A stretch of 64,000 nt of DNA from Kribbella pratensis (GCF_004365355.1 NZ_SODP01000001.1:1061473-1125472), one strand, 5' to 3'; shown: positions 8,641 to 18,383, counted from the stretch's first letter. The notes: generated by a model not told the origin, from the sequence alone. Translations and numbers: made by a program.

Positions 8641-11600
8641 GTGGCAAAGGTCCGGGTCTACGAGCTCGCGAAAGAGCTCGGAGTTACCAGCAAGGTCGTT
8701 CTGACCAGGCTGAACGACATGGGAGAGTTCGTCCGATCGGCGTCCTCGACGATCGAGGCACCCGTCGTACGACGGTTGGCGGAAGAGTTCGAGAAGAACC
8801 CGCCGAAGAAGCGCGCGGCCAAGAAGGCCGCCGCAAGCACGTCTGCCGCGCCGCAGGCGACCGCACCGGTCGCACCTGCAGCTCCGGCACAGAAGCCGGC
8901 CCAGCCGGCCACCCCGAAGGCTCCGGCGGAGCGCCCCGCGCCCGTCGCCGAGTCGGCTCCTGCTCCGGCCGCCGAAGCTCCGGTGACCAGGGCCGAGTCC
9001 GCTGCGGTGGCCGAGTCCGCGCCGGCAGTCGAGTCTGCCCCGGCGAAGGCCGCTCCGGCTCCCGGCGCCAGGCCGGGCCCGCGTCCGGGCCCGAAGCCGG
9101 GTCCGCGCCGCGAGACCGCTCCGGTCGAGGCCGCACCGGTCGAGTCCGCTCCGGCGGCGAAGGCCGAGACCCCGGCATCCCCGGCGACCCCGTCGTTCGA
9201 GGCTCCGGCCGCGGCGGCATCGGCTCCGGAAGCTCCGGCACCCGCCCCCCGTCGTACGGGTGGCGAGTCCGCGGGTCGTCCGGGTCCGCGTCCGGCCACG
9301 CCGGGCTCCCCGCGGCCGGGTGGCCAGGGCGCCGGTCCGCGTCCGGGTGGTCAGGGTTCTGCTCCGCGTCCGGGTGCGCCCCGTCCGGGTGCCCCGCGTC
9401 CCGGTGCGCCCCGTCAGGGCGGCCAGGGCGGCGGTCCGCGTCCGGGTGCTCCGCGTCCGGGCAACAACCCGTTCAGCTCCACCCAGGGCATGCAGCGCGG
9501 TGGCGCGCGTCCGGGTCAGGGCGGCGGCGGTTCCGACCGGCAGGGTGCTCCGAGCCCGGCCGGTATGGCGCCGCGTCCGCCGCAGGGTCGTGGCGGTAAC
9601 GACCGCGACCGCGGTGGTAACGACCGGCCGCGCCCGAGTGGTGTGCCCGGCGCTCCGCGCCCCAACCCGGCGATGATGCCGAAGTCCTCTGCCGGCACGT
9701 TCACCGGCCGCCCGAGCGGTCCCGGTGGCGGCGGTGGCGGTGGCCGCGGCGGAGGCGGCGGCGGTCGTCCCGGCGGCGGTCCTGGTGCAGGTCCGCGCGG
9801 TGGCGGCGGTGGCGCCGGCGGTGGCTTCCGTCCGGGTGGCGGCGGCCCCAGTGGCCCACCCGGTGGCGGCGGTGGCCGTCCGGGTCCGGGCAACCGGGGT
9901 CGTGGCGGGACACAGGGCGCCTTCGGGCGTCCGGGTGGTCCAGCCCGTCGTGGCCGCAAGTCGAAGCGCGCGAAGCGCCAGGAATTCGACAACATGCAGG
10001 CCCCGGCGGTCGGCGGCGTCCGCGTCAAGCACGGTGACGGCGAGGTCGTGAAGCTGCCCCGTGGCGCGTCGCTGACGGACTTCGCCGAGAAGGTCGGAGT
10101 CGACCCGGCGTCGCTCGTCCAGGTGCTGTTCCACCTCGGCGAGATGGTGACCGCGACCCAGTCGGTCAACGAGGAGACGCTGGAACTGCTCGGCACCGAG
10201 CTGAACTACGACGTCCAGCTGGTCTCGCCCGAGGACGAGGACCGCGAGCTGCTGCAGTCGTTCGACATCGACTTCGGTAACGACGAGGGCGACGAGGGCG
10301 ACCTGGCGCCGCGGCCGCCGGTGGTGACCGTGATGGGTCACGTCGACCACGGTAAGACCAAGCTGCTGGACGCGATCCGGATGGCGAACGTCGTTGCCAA
10401 GGAAGCCGGCGGTATCACCCAGCACATCGGCGCCTACCAGGTGACGACCGAGGTCGACGGCGAAGAGCGTGCCATCACCTTCGTCGACACCCCGGGTCAC
10501 GAGGCGTTCACCGCCATGCGTGCCCGTGGTGCGCAGGCCACCGACATCGTCATCCTGGTGGTCGCGGCCGACGACGGCGTGATGCCGCAGACGATCGAGG
10601 CACTGAACCACGCCCGGGCGGCGAACGTCCCGATCGTGGTCGCGGTGAACAAGATCGACGTCCCGAGTGCGGACCCGGCCAAGGTGCGCGGTCAGCTGAC
10701 CGAGTACGGCCTGGTCCCCGAGGAGTACGGCGGCGACACGATGTTCGTCGACGTCTCGGCGAAGTCCCGGATCAACATCGACGGGCTGCTCGAAGGGGTC
10801 GTGCTGACCGCGGACGCGGCACTCGACCTGCGGGCCAACCCGAAGATGCACGCCGAGGGCATCGCGATCGAGGCGAACCTCGACAAGGGCCGTGGTCCGG
10901 TGGCGACCGTGCTGGTTCAGCGCGGCACGCTGCGGGTCGGCGACTCGATGGTGGTCGGTCCGGCGTACGGCCGGGTCCGGGCCATGCTCGACGAGCACGG
11001 CAACAGCGTCGAGGAGGCAACCCCGTCGCGTCCGGTCCTGGTGCTCGGTCTGACCGCGGTGCCGGGTGCGGGTGACAAGTTCCTGGTGGTCGACGACGAC
11101 CGGATGGCACGGCAGATCGCCGAGAAGCGTGAAGCCCGTGCCCGTGCGGCCGCCAACGCCAAGCGTCGCGCCCGTCGTACCCTCGAGGACTTCATGGCCT
11201 CGATGGAGAAGGGTGAGGCCCAGGAGCTGCTGCTGATCCTCAAGGGCGACGTGTCCGGTTCGGTCGAGGCGCTGGAAGACGCGCTGGTCCGGATCGAGGT
11301 CGGCGACGAGGTGAACCTGCGGATCATCGACCGCGGTGTCGGTGCGATCAACGAGAACGACGTCAACCTGGCCATCGCGTCGAACGCCGTCATCATCGGC
11401 TTCAACGTGCGGCCGGCGGGCAAGGCCGGGGACCTGGCCGAGCGCGAGGGCGTGGATGTCCGGTACTACTCGGTCATCTACTCGGCGATCGACGACATCG
11501 AGGCCGCCCTGAAGGGCATGCTGAAGCCGATCTACGAGGAGGTCACTCTCGGCCAGGCGGAGATCCGCGAGATCTTCCGCTCCTCGAAGGTGGGCAACAT

Positions 11601-11835
11601 CGCCGGTTGCTGGGTGACCAGTGGCCTGATCAGGCGCAACGCGAAGGTCCGGTTGATCCGGGACGGCGCGGTGGTCGTCGACAACACCGAGTTGTCGTCG
11701 CTGAAGAGGTTCAAGGACGACGCAGCCGAGGTCCGCGAGGGCTTCGAGTGCGGTCTGACCATCAACAACTTCAACGACATCAAGATCGGTGACGTCGTCG
11801 AGGCGTTCGAGCTCCGCGAGAAGCCGCGCAGCTGA
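8641..11835 (+). CDS. infB: Translation initiation factor IF-2
   Basis: GTPase that positions fMet-tRNA on the 30S subunit and promotes subunit joining. The 1064 residues comprise an IF2N domain (1-52), a very long linker (~60-440; first Ala/Pro/Glu-rich, then Gly/Arg/Pro repeats such as PRPGAPRPG and a poly-Gly stretch), a second IF2N-like domain (~460-540), then the G domain with G1 GHVDHGKT at 566-573, DTPGH and NKID, followed by the beta-barrel and C-terminal tRNA-binding domains. The GTG start is preceded by AGAGGGAGAG. High GC and strong repetition in the linker make antisense frames look coding; they are shadows. Confidence 0.98.
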   Translation: MAKVRVYELAKELGVTSKVVLTRLNDMGEFVRSASSTIEAPVVRRLAEEFEKNPPKKRAAKKAAASTSAAPQATAPVAPAAPAQKPAQPATPKAPAERPAPVAESAPAPAAEAPVTRAESAAVAESAPAVESAPAKAAPAPGARPGPRPGPKPGPRRETAPVEAAPVESAPAAKAETPASPATPSFEAPAAAASAPEAPAPAPRRTGGESAGRPGPRPATPGSPRPGGQGAGPRPGGQGSAPRPGAPRPGAPRPGAPRQGGQGGGPRPGAPRPGNNPFSSTQGMQRGGARPGQGGGGSDRQGAPSPAGMAPRPPQGRGGNDRDRGGNDRPRPSGVPGAPRPNPAMMPKSSAGTFTGRPSGPGGGGGGGRGGGGGGRPGGGPGAGPRGGGGGAGGGFRPGGGGPSGPPGGGGGRPGPGNRGRGGTQGAFGRPGGPARRGRKSKRAKRQEFDNMQAPAVGGVRVKHGDGEVVKLPRGASLTDFAEKVGVDPASLVQVLFHLGEMVTATQSVNEETLELLGTELNYDVQLVSPEDEDRELLQSFDIDFGNDEGDEGDLAPRPPVVTVMGHVDHGKTKLLDAIRMANVVAKEAGGITQHIGAYQVTTEVDGEERAITFVDTPGHEAFTAMRARGAQATDIVILVVAADDGVMPQTIEALNHARAANVPIVVAVNKIDVPSADPAKVRGQLTEYGLVPEEYGGDTMFVDVSAKSRINIDGLLEGVVLTADAALDLRANPKMHAEGIAIEANLDKGRGPVATVLVQRGTLRVGDSMVVGPAYGRVRAMLDEHGNSVEEATPSRPVLVLGLTAVPGAGDKFLVVDDDRMARQIAEKREARARAAANAKRRARRTLEDFMASMEKGEAQELLLILKGDVSGSVEALEDALVRIEVGDEVNLRIIDRGVGAINENDVNLAIASNAVIIGFNVRPAGKAGDLAEREGVDVRYYSVIYSAIDDIEAALKGMLKPIYEEVTLGQAEIREIFRSSKVGNIAGCWVTSGLIRRNAKVRLIRDGAVVVDNTELSSLKRFKDDAAEVREGFECGLTINNFNDIKIGDVVEAFELREKPRS

Positions 11836-11844
11836 TAGTTCGGT

Positions 11845-11874
11845 GACGGCCCGGGCCGGGAGGTCCGGGCCGTC
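11845..11874 (+). terminator. Hairpin after infB (first of two)
   Basis: A perfect 10-bp stem, arms GACGGCCCGG (11845-11854) and CCGGGCCGTC (11865-11874), 10-nt loop. No T-run follows. It could reduce read-through into rbfA or protect the infB 3' end. Confidence 0.5.
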
Positions 11875-11880
11875 GGAGTA

Positions 11881-11912
11881 ACGTCCGGGGAGACGGTGTT
11901 CTCCCCGGACGT
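11881..11912 (+). terminator. Hairpin before rbfA (second of two)
   Basis: A perfect 12-bp stem, arms ACGTCCGGGGAG (11881-11892) and CTCCCCGGACGT (11901-11912), 8-nt loop. It lies 27 nt before the rbfA start and only 6 nt after the previous hairpin. It could be an L-shaped terminator or an RNA processing site. Confidence 0.5.
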
Positions 11913-11938
11913 ACTCATGAATGAGGGAGTGAGCCCTG

Positions 11939-12376
11939 ATGGGTGAAGCAAGGGCGAAGCAGCTGGCCGACCGGATCCAGGTGCTCGTCGCGGAGCTGCT
12001 CGAGCGCCGGGTCAAGGACCCGCGGCTGGGTTTCGTCACGGTGACGGATGCCCGGCTGACCGGCGACCTGCGCGAGGCCAGCGTCTTCTACACGGTGTAC
12101 GGCGACGAGCAGTCGCGCGCGTCGACCGCCGCCGCGCTGGAGTCGGCCAAGGGCCTGATCCGCAGCGAGGTCGGCAAGGCGCTGGGGCTGCGGCACGCGC
12201 CGAGCGTGGCGTTCTTCCTGGACGCCGTCCCGGAGAACGCCGGGCAGATCGAGGAGCTGCTGGCCAAGGCCCGCGAGGCCGACGCCGAGGTGGCCAAGTC
12301 CGCCGCGGGCGCCAAGCCGGCCGGCGACGCCGATCCGTACAAGCGCAAGGACGACGACGAGGACGACGAGGACTGA
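11939..12376 (+). CDS. rbfA: 30S ribosome-binding factor RbfA
   Basis: Late 30S maturation factor that binds near helix 1 of 16S rRNA. The 145-residue KH-like protein has the conserved KDPRLGFVTVTDARLTGDLREASVFY block at its core (quoted here in part: residues ~24-49). It ends in an acidic tail (DDDEDDED), common in actinobacterial RbfA. ATG at 11939 follows GAGGGAGTGAGCC. truB begins 8 nt after its stop. Confidence 0.95.
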   Translation: MGEARAKQLADRIQVLVAELLERRVKDPRLGFVTVTDARLTGDLREASVFYTVYGDEQSRASTAAALESAKGLIRSEVGKALGLRHAPSVAFFLDAVPENAGQIEELLAKAREADAEVAKSAAGAKPAGDADPYKRKDDDEDDED

Positions 12377-12383
12377 GTACTGC

Positions 12384-13274
12384 GTGACCGGTTCCTTCAC
12401 CCCCGCCTCCGACGGCATCGTGGTCGTCGACAAGCCGGCGGGGATGACCTCGCACACTGTGGTCGCGCGGATCCGCCGGATCGCCGGGACCAGGAAGGTC
12501 GGCCACGCCGGCACCCTGGACCCGATGGCGACCGGCGTCCTCGTCGTCGGCCTCAACCGCGCCACCCGGCTGCTCGGCCATCTCCAGCTGGCGGACAAGT
12601 CGTACGACGCGACGATCCGCCTCGGCGTGACCACGACGACGGACGACGCCGAGGGCGAGATCGTGTCGACGTTCCCGGTCGACGGCGTGACCGCGGAGGC
12701 GATCTCGGCGGCAGTGGACGGCTTCCGCGGGGAGATCTCGCAGGTGCCGTCGAAGGTGTCCGCGATCAAGGTCGACGGCAAGCGTGCGTACGAACGCGTC
12801 CGGGCCGGCGAGGAGGTCGCACTCAAGGCCCGTGCGGTCACGGTCTCGCGGTACGACATCCTCGACGTCCGGGTCGGCGCGGACGCGATCGACGTGGACG
12901 TGTCGGTCGACTGCTCCAGCGGCACGTACATCCGGGCGCTTGCTCGCGATCTCGGCGCCGAGCTCGGCGTCGGCGGTCACCTGACCGCGCTGCGCCGTAC
13001 CCGCGTGGGCTCGTTCGACCTGAAGGCAGCCCGCAGCCTGGACTCGCTGGCCGAGTCCTTCGACTGGCTGCCGATCGCGGATGTTGCCGCCGGCACCTTT
13101 CCTCGGTACGACGCCGACGACGCCCAGGCTGCCGCGATCCGCACCGGCCGCCCGCTGCCCGGCCTCAACCTCGAGCCGGGCCAGACCGCGATGTTCGACC
13201 CCACCGGGACCTTCCTGGCCCTCTACGAACCCCACGGCCCGCTCGCCAAACCCACGGCGGTCTTCGTCAGCTGA
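12384..13274 (+). CDS. truB: tRNA pseudouridine(55) synthase TruB
   Basis: Makes pseudouridine 55 in the T-loop of tRNAs. It has 296 residues with the family motif GHAGTLDPMATGVL, in which D46 is the catalytic aspartate, and the later SSGTYIRALARDLG block. The C-terminal extension is the actinobacterial type rather than a full PUA domain. The GTG start at 12384 is supported by the family start and proximity to rbfA. Confidence 0.96.
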   Translation: MTGSFTPASDGIVVVDKPAGMTSHTVVARIRRIAGTRKVGHAGTLDPMATGVLVVGLNRATRLLGHLQLADKSYDATIRLGVTTTTDDAEGEIVSTFPVDGVTAEAISAAVDGFRGEISQVPSKVSAIKVDGKRAYERVRAGEEVALKARAVTVSRYDILDVRVGADAIDVDVSVDCSSGTYIRALARDLGAELGVGGHLTALRRTRVGSFDLKAARSLDSLAESFDWLPIADVAAGTFPRYDADDAQAAAIRTGRPLPGLNLEPGQTAMFDPTGTFLALYEPHGPLAKPTAVFVS

Positions 13275-13294
13275 GCCGGTGGATACTCGGACCC

Positions 13295-14065
13295 ATGGGC
13301 GAGCAGGGGATGGCGGTCGAGTTCGGGACCGTCGCGGAATGGACGGCTGACGTCGTCGACGAGTTGGGCGACGAGTACGCGATCGTCGCCGGGTGCCGAG
13401 GGAGTGGCGATCCGGCGCTGCTGGACTGGTTGGCCCAGGCCTGCGAGGTCGGACCGGAGTCCGCGCTGCTCGACGTCGGTGCGGGCCTCGGCGGAGCGGC
13501 CGCTTGGGCGGCGGAAGCCTACGGCGTGAATCCCGTCCTCGTCGATCCGATGGAAGCCGCATGCCGCGCCGTACGGCGAATGTTCGACCGCTCGGCGGTC
13601 TGTGCCAGGGGAGAGACGCTCCCGTACGCCGACAATCGGTTTGATGTCGTGTGGTGCATCGGCGTGCTGTGCACGGTGCACGACAAGCCGGCGTTGTTAC
13701 GCGAGCTGTGCCGCGTGCTGCGGCCGGGTGGTTCGCTCGGGATGATGGTGCTGGTAGCCGGTTCCGGATTGCACAGCGAAGTACCGGACGGGAACGAGTT
13801 TCCCAGTGCGGACGAGCTGCGAGGGCTGGTCGCCGAGGCCGGCTTTGCGTGGCGCCGGCTGAGCGAGACGCCGTCCGGGTCCACGCCGACTGAGTGGCGG
13901 CGCCGCGCGGACCGGGTTGACGAGCTGCTCGCGAAGCGGCACGGGGACGACCCTCGGTGGCAAGAGTCCGAGCAACGGAGCCAGATGCTGTCCCATCTCC
14001 TCACCACGCGTCAGGTCACCGCTCAGCTGGTGCACGCGGTCAAATCTGTCGGCTCGGTCCCGTAG
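13295..14065 (+). CDS. Class I SAM-dependent methyltransferase
   Basis: 256 residues. The SAM-binding motif I is LLDVGAGLGGAAAWAA (~53-68), with an acidic motif II (PVLVDPM, D at ~84) and a later VLRPGGSLGMMVL strand typical of methyltransferase type 11 proteins. The acceptor is unknown. A GATACT box ends 7 nt before the ATG. It lies between truB and an LLM flavoenzyme, 20 and 11 bp apart, but each seems to have its own promoter-like box. Confidence 0.8.
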   Translation: MGEQGMAVEFGTVAEWTADVVDELGDEYAIVAGCRGSGDPALLDWLAQACEVGPESALLDVGAGLGGAAAWAAEAYGVNPVLVDPMEAACRAVRRMFDRSAVCARGETLPYADNRFDVVWCIGVLCTVHDKPALLRELCRVLRPGGSLGMMVLVAGSGLHSEVPDGNEFPSADELRGLVAEAGFAWRRLSETPSGSTPTEWRRRADRVDELLAKRHGDDPRWQESEQRSQMLSHLLTTRQVTAQLVHAVKSVGSVP

Positions 14066-14076
14066 CGTGCTGAAGC

Positions 14077-14934
14077 ATGAAATACGGATTCGTGATGGCG
14101 TACGGCGACGCGCGCGATGCCGCGGAACTGGCGGTGATCGCCGAGGAGAACGGGTGGGACGGGTTCTTCGTGTGGGAGTCGATCTGGGGGATCGACGCCT
14201 GGGTGATGCTCGGTGCCGCTGCGATGACGACCCGACGGATCCGGCTGGGGACGATGCTCACGCCGGTGCCGCGACGAAAACCGTGGGACCTGGCCGGGCA
14301 GGTGTCGACCGTTGACAACCTGAGCGGTGGGCGGGTGATCCTTGCGGCCGGCCTGGGGGTGACCGGGGATGAGCGGTTCTGGCTGTTCGAGGACGATCCG
14401 GGCCGCAAGGTGCGCGCGGAGCTGATGGACGAGTCCTTGGAGATGCTGTCGCACCTGTGGCGTGACGAGCCCTTCGAGTACTCCGGGAAGCACTATCGCG
14501 CGAAGAAGGTCGCCGAGCTGATGCCGCCGGCACCACCGCCTCCGGTGCAGCAGCCGCGAGTGACCACCTGGATGGTCGGCGCGTGGCCGCGACCGAAGTC
14601 GATGCGCCGGGCCGCGCTGCAGGATGGCTGGTTGCCGAACTACATCGTCCCGCCGGGCGGGGAGCCGGGCGACCTGACCCCGACGCATCTGGCCGAAGGC
14701 GTCGACTGGATCCGCCGGGAACGTGCCGCCCACGATCTGACCATGGACGGGTACGACGTCGTCGCCGAAGGCAGCACCCGCGCCGAGGACCGAAACGCCG
14801 CGGACACGGTCCGTCTGTGGGCCGAGGCGGGTGCCACCTGGTGGATCGACGCGGACTGGTCCTCGATGGATCGCGACGTCGTGCGCGAGGCCTCTGAACG
14901 CCGACTCAAAGCCGGCCCGCCTCGTATCGACTGA
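14077..14934 (+). CDS. LLM class flavin-dependent oxidoreductase
   Basis: A 285-residue TIM-barrel protein of the luciferase-like monooxygenase (F420/FMN) superfamily. Recognisable parts are MKYGFVMAYGDARDAAELA at the start, RIRLGTMLTPVPRRKPWDLAGQ (~65-86, strand and helix that bind flavin phosphate) and LSGGRVILAAGLG (~92-104). Substrate unknown. A TAGCGT box at 14063-14068 lies 8 nt before the ATG and no Shine-Dalgarno is seen. Confidence 0.85.
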   Translation: MKYGFVMAYGDARDAAELAVIAEENGWDGFFVWESIWGIDAWVMLGAAAMTTRRIRLGTMLTPVPRRKPWDLAGQVSTVDNLSGGRVILAAGLGVTGDERFWLFEDDPGRKVRAELMDESLEMLSHLWRDEPFEYSGKHYRAKKVAELMPPAPPPPVQQPRVTTWMVGAWPRPKSMRRAALQDGWLPNYIVPPGGEPGDLTPTHLAEGVDWIRRERAAHDLTMDGYDVVAEGSTRAEDRNAADTVRLWAEAGATWWIDADWSSMDRDVVREASERRLKAGPPRID

Positions 14935-14948
14935 GCACGTACGCTGGA

Positions 14949-15848
14949 GTGGTGCGTTCTCGTCCGACCTTGGCATGGGCCCCTGGGCCCGAGGTGCTGG
15001 CATTGGAGCCGGGGTCGACGGACATCGGCCCGGTCGCGCAGACCGTGGCCGCCGGCGGAGTCGTCGTACTGAGCGGTGCCGGCATCTCCACCGAGTCCGG
15101 CATCCCCGACTACCGGGGTGAGAGCGGCAGCCTGCGGACCCACACCCCGATGACGTACGGCGATTTCGTGGCCAGCGAGTCAGGCCGGCAGCGGTACTGG
15201 GCGCGCAGCCACCTCGGCTGGCGTACGATCGCGCGCGCCGCCCCGAACGACGGCCACCGCGCGGTCGCCGCGCTCCAGGCCCGCGGTTTCCTCAGCGGCG
15301 TCATCACCCAGAACGTCGACGGCCTCCACCAAGCAGCCGGCGCCCGCGATGTGATCGAGCTGCACGGCAACCTCGACCGCGTCATCTGCCTCAACTGTGG
15401 TACGACGTCCGCCCGCGAAGCCCTCGACCGCCGGCTGAAGGACGCGAACCCGGACTTCGAGGCCGAGGTCACCCGGATCAATCCCGACGGCGACGCCGAG
15501 CTCCCGGCCGAGGCAGTCAGCACGTTCCAGCTGGTCGACTGCACCACGTGCGGCGGCATCCTCAAACCCGACGTGGTCTTCTTCGGCGAGAACGTGCCGC
15601 GGCCCCGCGTCGAGCGCTGCTACAACCTGATCGACAACGCGAACGCCGTACTCGTCCTGGGCTCGTCCCTCACGGTCATGTCCGGCTTCCGCTTCGTCCG
15701 GCACGCGGCCAAGGCAGGTACGCCGGTGCTGATCATCAACCAGGGGCTGACCCGCGGCGATCCGTACGCGACCCAGCGGGTCAATCTGCCGTTGGGCCGA
15801 GCCCTGACCGAACTGCTGGAAGAAACCACCGGGCCGGGCCACGCGTGA
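14949..15848 (+). CDS. Sir2-family NAD-dependent protein deacetylase
   Basis: Removes acyl groups from protein lysines using NAD+. The 299 residues (from GTG 14949) show the Sir2 NAD motif GAGISTESGIPDYRG (~40-54), TQNVDGLH, catalytic H139 (ELHGNL), and the structural zinc cysteines C147/C150 and C198/C201. A second GTG at 14952 sits 6 nt after a TACGCT box (14940-14945), so a leaderless start at 14952 is equally likely. The stop codon lies in the loop of a strong hairpin shared with the convergent lipase gene. Confidence 0.93.
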   Translation: MVRSRPTLAWAPGPEVLALEPGSTDIGPVAQTVAAGGVVVLSGAGISTESGIPDYRGESGSLRTHTPMTYGDFVASESGRQRYWARSHLGWRTIARAAPNDGHRAVAALQARGFLSGVITQNVDGLHQAAGARDVIELHGNLDRVICLNCGTTSAREALDRRLKDANPDFEAEVTRINPDGDAELPAEAVSTFQLVDCTTCGGILKPDVVFFGENVPRPRVERCYNLIDNANAVLVLGSSLTVMSGFRFVRHAAKAGTPVLIINQGLTRGDPYATQRVNLPLGRALTELLEETTGPGHA

Positions 15849-15862
15849 GGTGGCCCGGCCCG
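15830..15862. terminator. Bidirectional terminator between sir2 and SGNH hydrolase
   Basis: A perfect 13-bp GC-rich stem, arms CGGGCCGGGCCAC (15830-15842) and GTGGCCCGGCCCG (15850-15862), loop of 7 nt holding the sir2 TGA. It sits between convergent genes and can fold on both transcripts. Confidence 0.75.
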
Positions 15863-15888
15863 GAGTCCGCAGTACGGATTGGAAAGGG

Positions 15889-16905
15889 TCAGCGTTGCGC
15901 GCTGGTCCGTACGCGGTTCAGGGAGGCCTCGAGGGCCCGCGGTGCAATGGTGGTCTTCTGGGAGGCAGCCTGCTTCGCCAGCGTCCGCGCCTTGGCTGCC
16001 CACGCGGACTGCTCCGCCGCGGTCACCGTGGCCGGCGCGCCGGTCAGCGTCTTGTAGGTGAGCGACGCCATACCGGCCTCGCCCTCGTAGCGCGGGTGGT
16101 AGTTGAAGGCCCGGAGCAGGTTGATGTCCTTGCCCTGGATCCACGCCTGCCCGTCCGGCGCGCAGGCGTCGTGCCCGGTGGACGGCCCGAACGTGTCGAC
16201 GTACGTCGCTCCGCCCGCCGCGGCCGCGTTGGCGACAGCCGCGTTCAAGGCCTGCTCGATCGAGTACAGATAGGCGTAGTCGCCGTCCGCGAACGGCAAC
16301 ACCGACGGGCAGGTGCCGTGCTCCGGCGCGATCTTCGGGTAGCCGACCAGCAGGATCGTTGCCTTCGGCGACCGGGCTTTGATGCCCTGGACAACGATTG
16401 CGATCCGGGTCTGGGTCTGCGCGATCTTCTCCCGCAGCGTGTCCACCCCGTCGACGGTGAAGTGCGCCTTGCACGGCGCGCCGGTCGGATCGGAGGCCCG
16501 CAGCCCGGGGCAGGTGTCGATGATGCTGCCGAACACGCCGAAGTCGTTGCCGCCGATCCCGAGCGTGACGAGATCGGTGTCCGGCGTGAGCGCGTCGAAC
16601 TGCGGCGCCGCCGTCCCCAGCACCGTGCTCTGCGGCTGGGTCATGTTGGTCGTGTCGGCGCCGCCACAGCTGACGTCGGTCAGACGCACGTGCAGGGCGG
16701 CCGCGAGCAGCTTCGGGTAGTTGCTGTACGACCGGACGCACCCGAGCGACAGCAGATCCGGCAGCGGGACGAACGGCGCCGACGTGTACGAGTCGCCGAG
16801 CGCGACGTAGTTCGTGAAACGGGGTGCGGCCGCAGCGTTCGCAGCGGGCAACCCGCCCAGCAGGACCAGGGCCGCGCAGGCGGCGACCAGACGGCGGAGC
16901 TTCAC
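15889..16905 (-). CDS. Secreted SGNH/GDSL-family lipase or esterase
   Basis: 338 residues with a Sec signal peptide (charged start, hydrophobic core, cleavage near ANAAAA, ~24-27). The SGNH blocks are visible: GDSYTS with nucleophile S39, a Gly-containing oxyanion block, GGNDFG (Asn), and the C-terminal YHPRYEG with the catalytic His. It is like the extracellular Streptomyces SGNH lipases with extra disulfides: several paired Cys are present. The GTG at 16903-16905 follows GGGGAGG. A C-terminal helical extension (~290-338) is unusual. Confidence 0.88.
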   Translation of the reverse strand: MKLRRLVAACAALVLLGGLPAANAAAAPRFTNYVALGDSYTSAPFVPLPDLLSLGCVRSYSNYPKLLAAALHVRLTDVSCGGADTTNMTQPQSTVLGTAAPQFDALTPDTDLVTLGIGGNDFGVFGSIIDTCPGLRASDPTGAPCKAHFTVDGVDTLREKIAQTQTRIAIVVQGIKARSPKATILLVGYPKIAPEHGTCPSVLPFADGDYAYLYSIEQALNAAVANAAAAGGATYVDTFGPSTGHDACAPDGQAWIQGKDINLLRAFNYHPRYEGEAGMASLTYKTLTGAPATVTAAEQSAWAAKARTLAKQAASQKTTIAPRALEASLNRVRTSAQR

Positions 16906-16938
16906 CAGACCTCCCCAGGGGCTCGGCAGTGCGGCCCC

Positions 16939-16968
16939 ACCCTAAGTTGAGTTACCACTCGATCACAA
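16939..16968 (-). promoter_or_regulatory. Candidate promoter of SGNH hydrolase gene
   Basis: On the minus strand a TTGTGA -35 (16963-16968) is 18 bp from a TAGGGT -10 (16939-16944). It leads to a leader of ~25 nt with a GGGGAGG ribosome site, unlike the leaderless genes nearby. Confidence 0.5.
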
Positions 16969-17024
16969 GGGGTGATGGCGGACCTGGTGCACGCAGTGTC
17001 GGCCGACCATGGAATCCTGCTGCC

Positions 17025-17987
17025 ATGCGTGTCTGGCACGGATTGGACCAGGTGAGCCCGGACTTCGGGCCGACGGTCGTCACGATCGGCAACTTCGACG
17101 GTGTGCACCGCGGTCACCAGGAGGTGCTCGCGCACGCCAAGGCGCGGGCGGCCGAGCTGGGCGGCTTGCCGGTCGTCGCGCTCACCTTCGACCCGCACCC
17201 GATGCGGGTACTGCGGCCCGACCACGCGCCGCTGATGCTCAGCGAGCCCGAACAGCGCGCCGAGCTGCTCGGCCGGTACGGCGCCGACGCGGTGCTGATC
17301 CTCCCGTTCACCAAGGAGGTGTCGGGCTGGTCGCCGGAGGAGTTCATCGAGCGGGTGCTGGTCACGGCGCTGCACGCGAAGGCGGTCGTGGTCGGCGAGA
17401 ACTTCCGCTTCGGCCACAAGGCGGCCGGACACGTCGACACGCTCGTCCAGGCGGGCGCGCAGTACGGCTTCCAGGTCGAGGGATTGAGCCTGGCGGGGGA
17501 GCAGCAGCCCTGGTCGTCGACGTACGTGCGTGAGCGGCTCGCCGACGGTGACGTCGAGGCGGCCGCCGAGGCGCTCGGCAGGCCGTTCCGGGTCACCGGT
17601 GTGGTCATCGAGGGCGACAAGCGCGGCCGCGAGCTCGGCTACCCGACCGCCAACATCCCGGCCGACCCGGGCGCCGCGGTGCCACAGGACGGCGTGTACG
17701 CCGGCTGGCTGACCGTGCTGACACCGGCGTCCGGCGCTCCGGCGTACCCGGACCCGCTGCCCGCGGCGATCAGCGTCGGGAGCAACCCGACGTTCGACGG
17801 CGTGGACCGCCGGGTCGAGTCGTACGTGCTGGACCGCGACGACCTCGAGTTGTACGGCGCCAAGGTCGCGATCGACTTCGTGGCCCGGCTGCGCGGCACG
17901 CAGATCCGCTTCGACACCATCGACGACCTGCTCGTGCAGATGAAGGCCGACGTCGACGGCGCCCGCACCCTGCTGGCCAGGGATTAG
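17025..17987 (+). CDS. ribF: Bifunctional riboflavin kinase/FAD synthetase RibF
   Basis: Turns riboflavin into FMN and FMN into FAD. The 320 residues start at ATG 17025 (MRVWHGLDQV), though the frame stays open upstream. The N-terminal nucleotidyltransferase domain has IGNFDGVHRGHQ (21-32, with H28-x-G-H31) and TFDPHPM. The C-terminal kinase domain has GDKRGRELGYPTAN (~196-209) with the PTAN Mg-ATP motif. It precedes rpsO as in other actinobacteria. Confidence 0.97.
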   Translation: MRVWHGLDQVSPDFGPTVVTIGNFDGVHRGHQEVLAHAKARAAELGGLPVVALTFDPHPMRVLRPDHAPLMLSEPEQRAELLGRYGADAVLILPFTKEVSGWSPEEFIERVLVTALHAKAVVVGENFRFGHKAAGHVDTLVQAGAQYGFQVEGLSLAGEQQPWSSTYVRERLADGDVEAAAEALGRPFRVTGVVIEGDKRGRELGYPTANIPADPGAAVPQDGVYAGWLTVLTPASGAPAYPDPLPAAISVGSNPTFDGVDRRVESYVLDRDDLELYGAKVAIDFVARLRGTQIRFDTIDDLLVQMKADVDGARTLLARD

Positions 17988-18103
17988 GGTGACGCGTCCA
18001 CGGACTGATACGCTGGCTGCTGCCGTCTGAACGGCCGCGGACAGAGAGTGCTCGGGTGAAGAATGCCCCGGTGCGCCGCGCAACGGAAATCGAGAGGAAA
18101 CCT

Positions 18104-18376
18104 GTGTCATCTGTTGATGCCGCAACGAAGAAGCAAATCATGGGTGAGTACGCCCTGACCGAGGGTGACACCGGGTCCCCCGAGGTCCAGGTCGCGCTGC
18201 TGACGCACCGCATCGCACACCTCACCGAGCACCTGAAAGAGCACAAGCACGACCACCACAGCCGTCGTGGCCTGCTGCTGCTCGTCGGCCAGCGCCGCCG
18301 GCTGCTGAACTACCTGGCGAAGAAGGACATCAACCGCTACCGGTCCTTGATCGAGCGGCTCGGCCTTCGCCGATGA
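18104..18376 (+). CDS. rpsO: 30S ribosomal protein S15
   Basis: A 90-residue primary 16S rRNA-binding protein of the platform. The conserved parts [37 protein letters not shown] and [10 protein letters not shown] are all present. The start GTG 18104 follows GAGAGGAAA with good spacing; an in-frame upstream extension (from 18056) lacks family similarity. It is followed by a hairpin and then pnp, the conserved rpsO-pnp arrangement. Confidence 0.97.
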   Translation: MSSVDAATKKQIMGEYALTEGDTGSPEVQVALLTHRIAHLTEHLKEHKHDHHSRRGLLLLVGQRRRLLNYLAKKDINRYRSLIERLGLRR

Positions 18377-18383
18377 CGTCGCG

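Noticed and set aside
7030..12039. Very long open frame on the minus strand (over 1600 codons)
   Set aside because: It is antisense to nusA, ylxR, infB and rbfA, has Arg/Asp/His-rich composition typical of a high-GC shadow frame and contains no domain.
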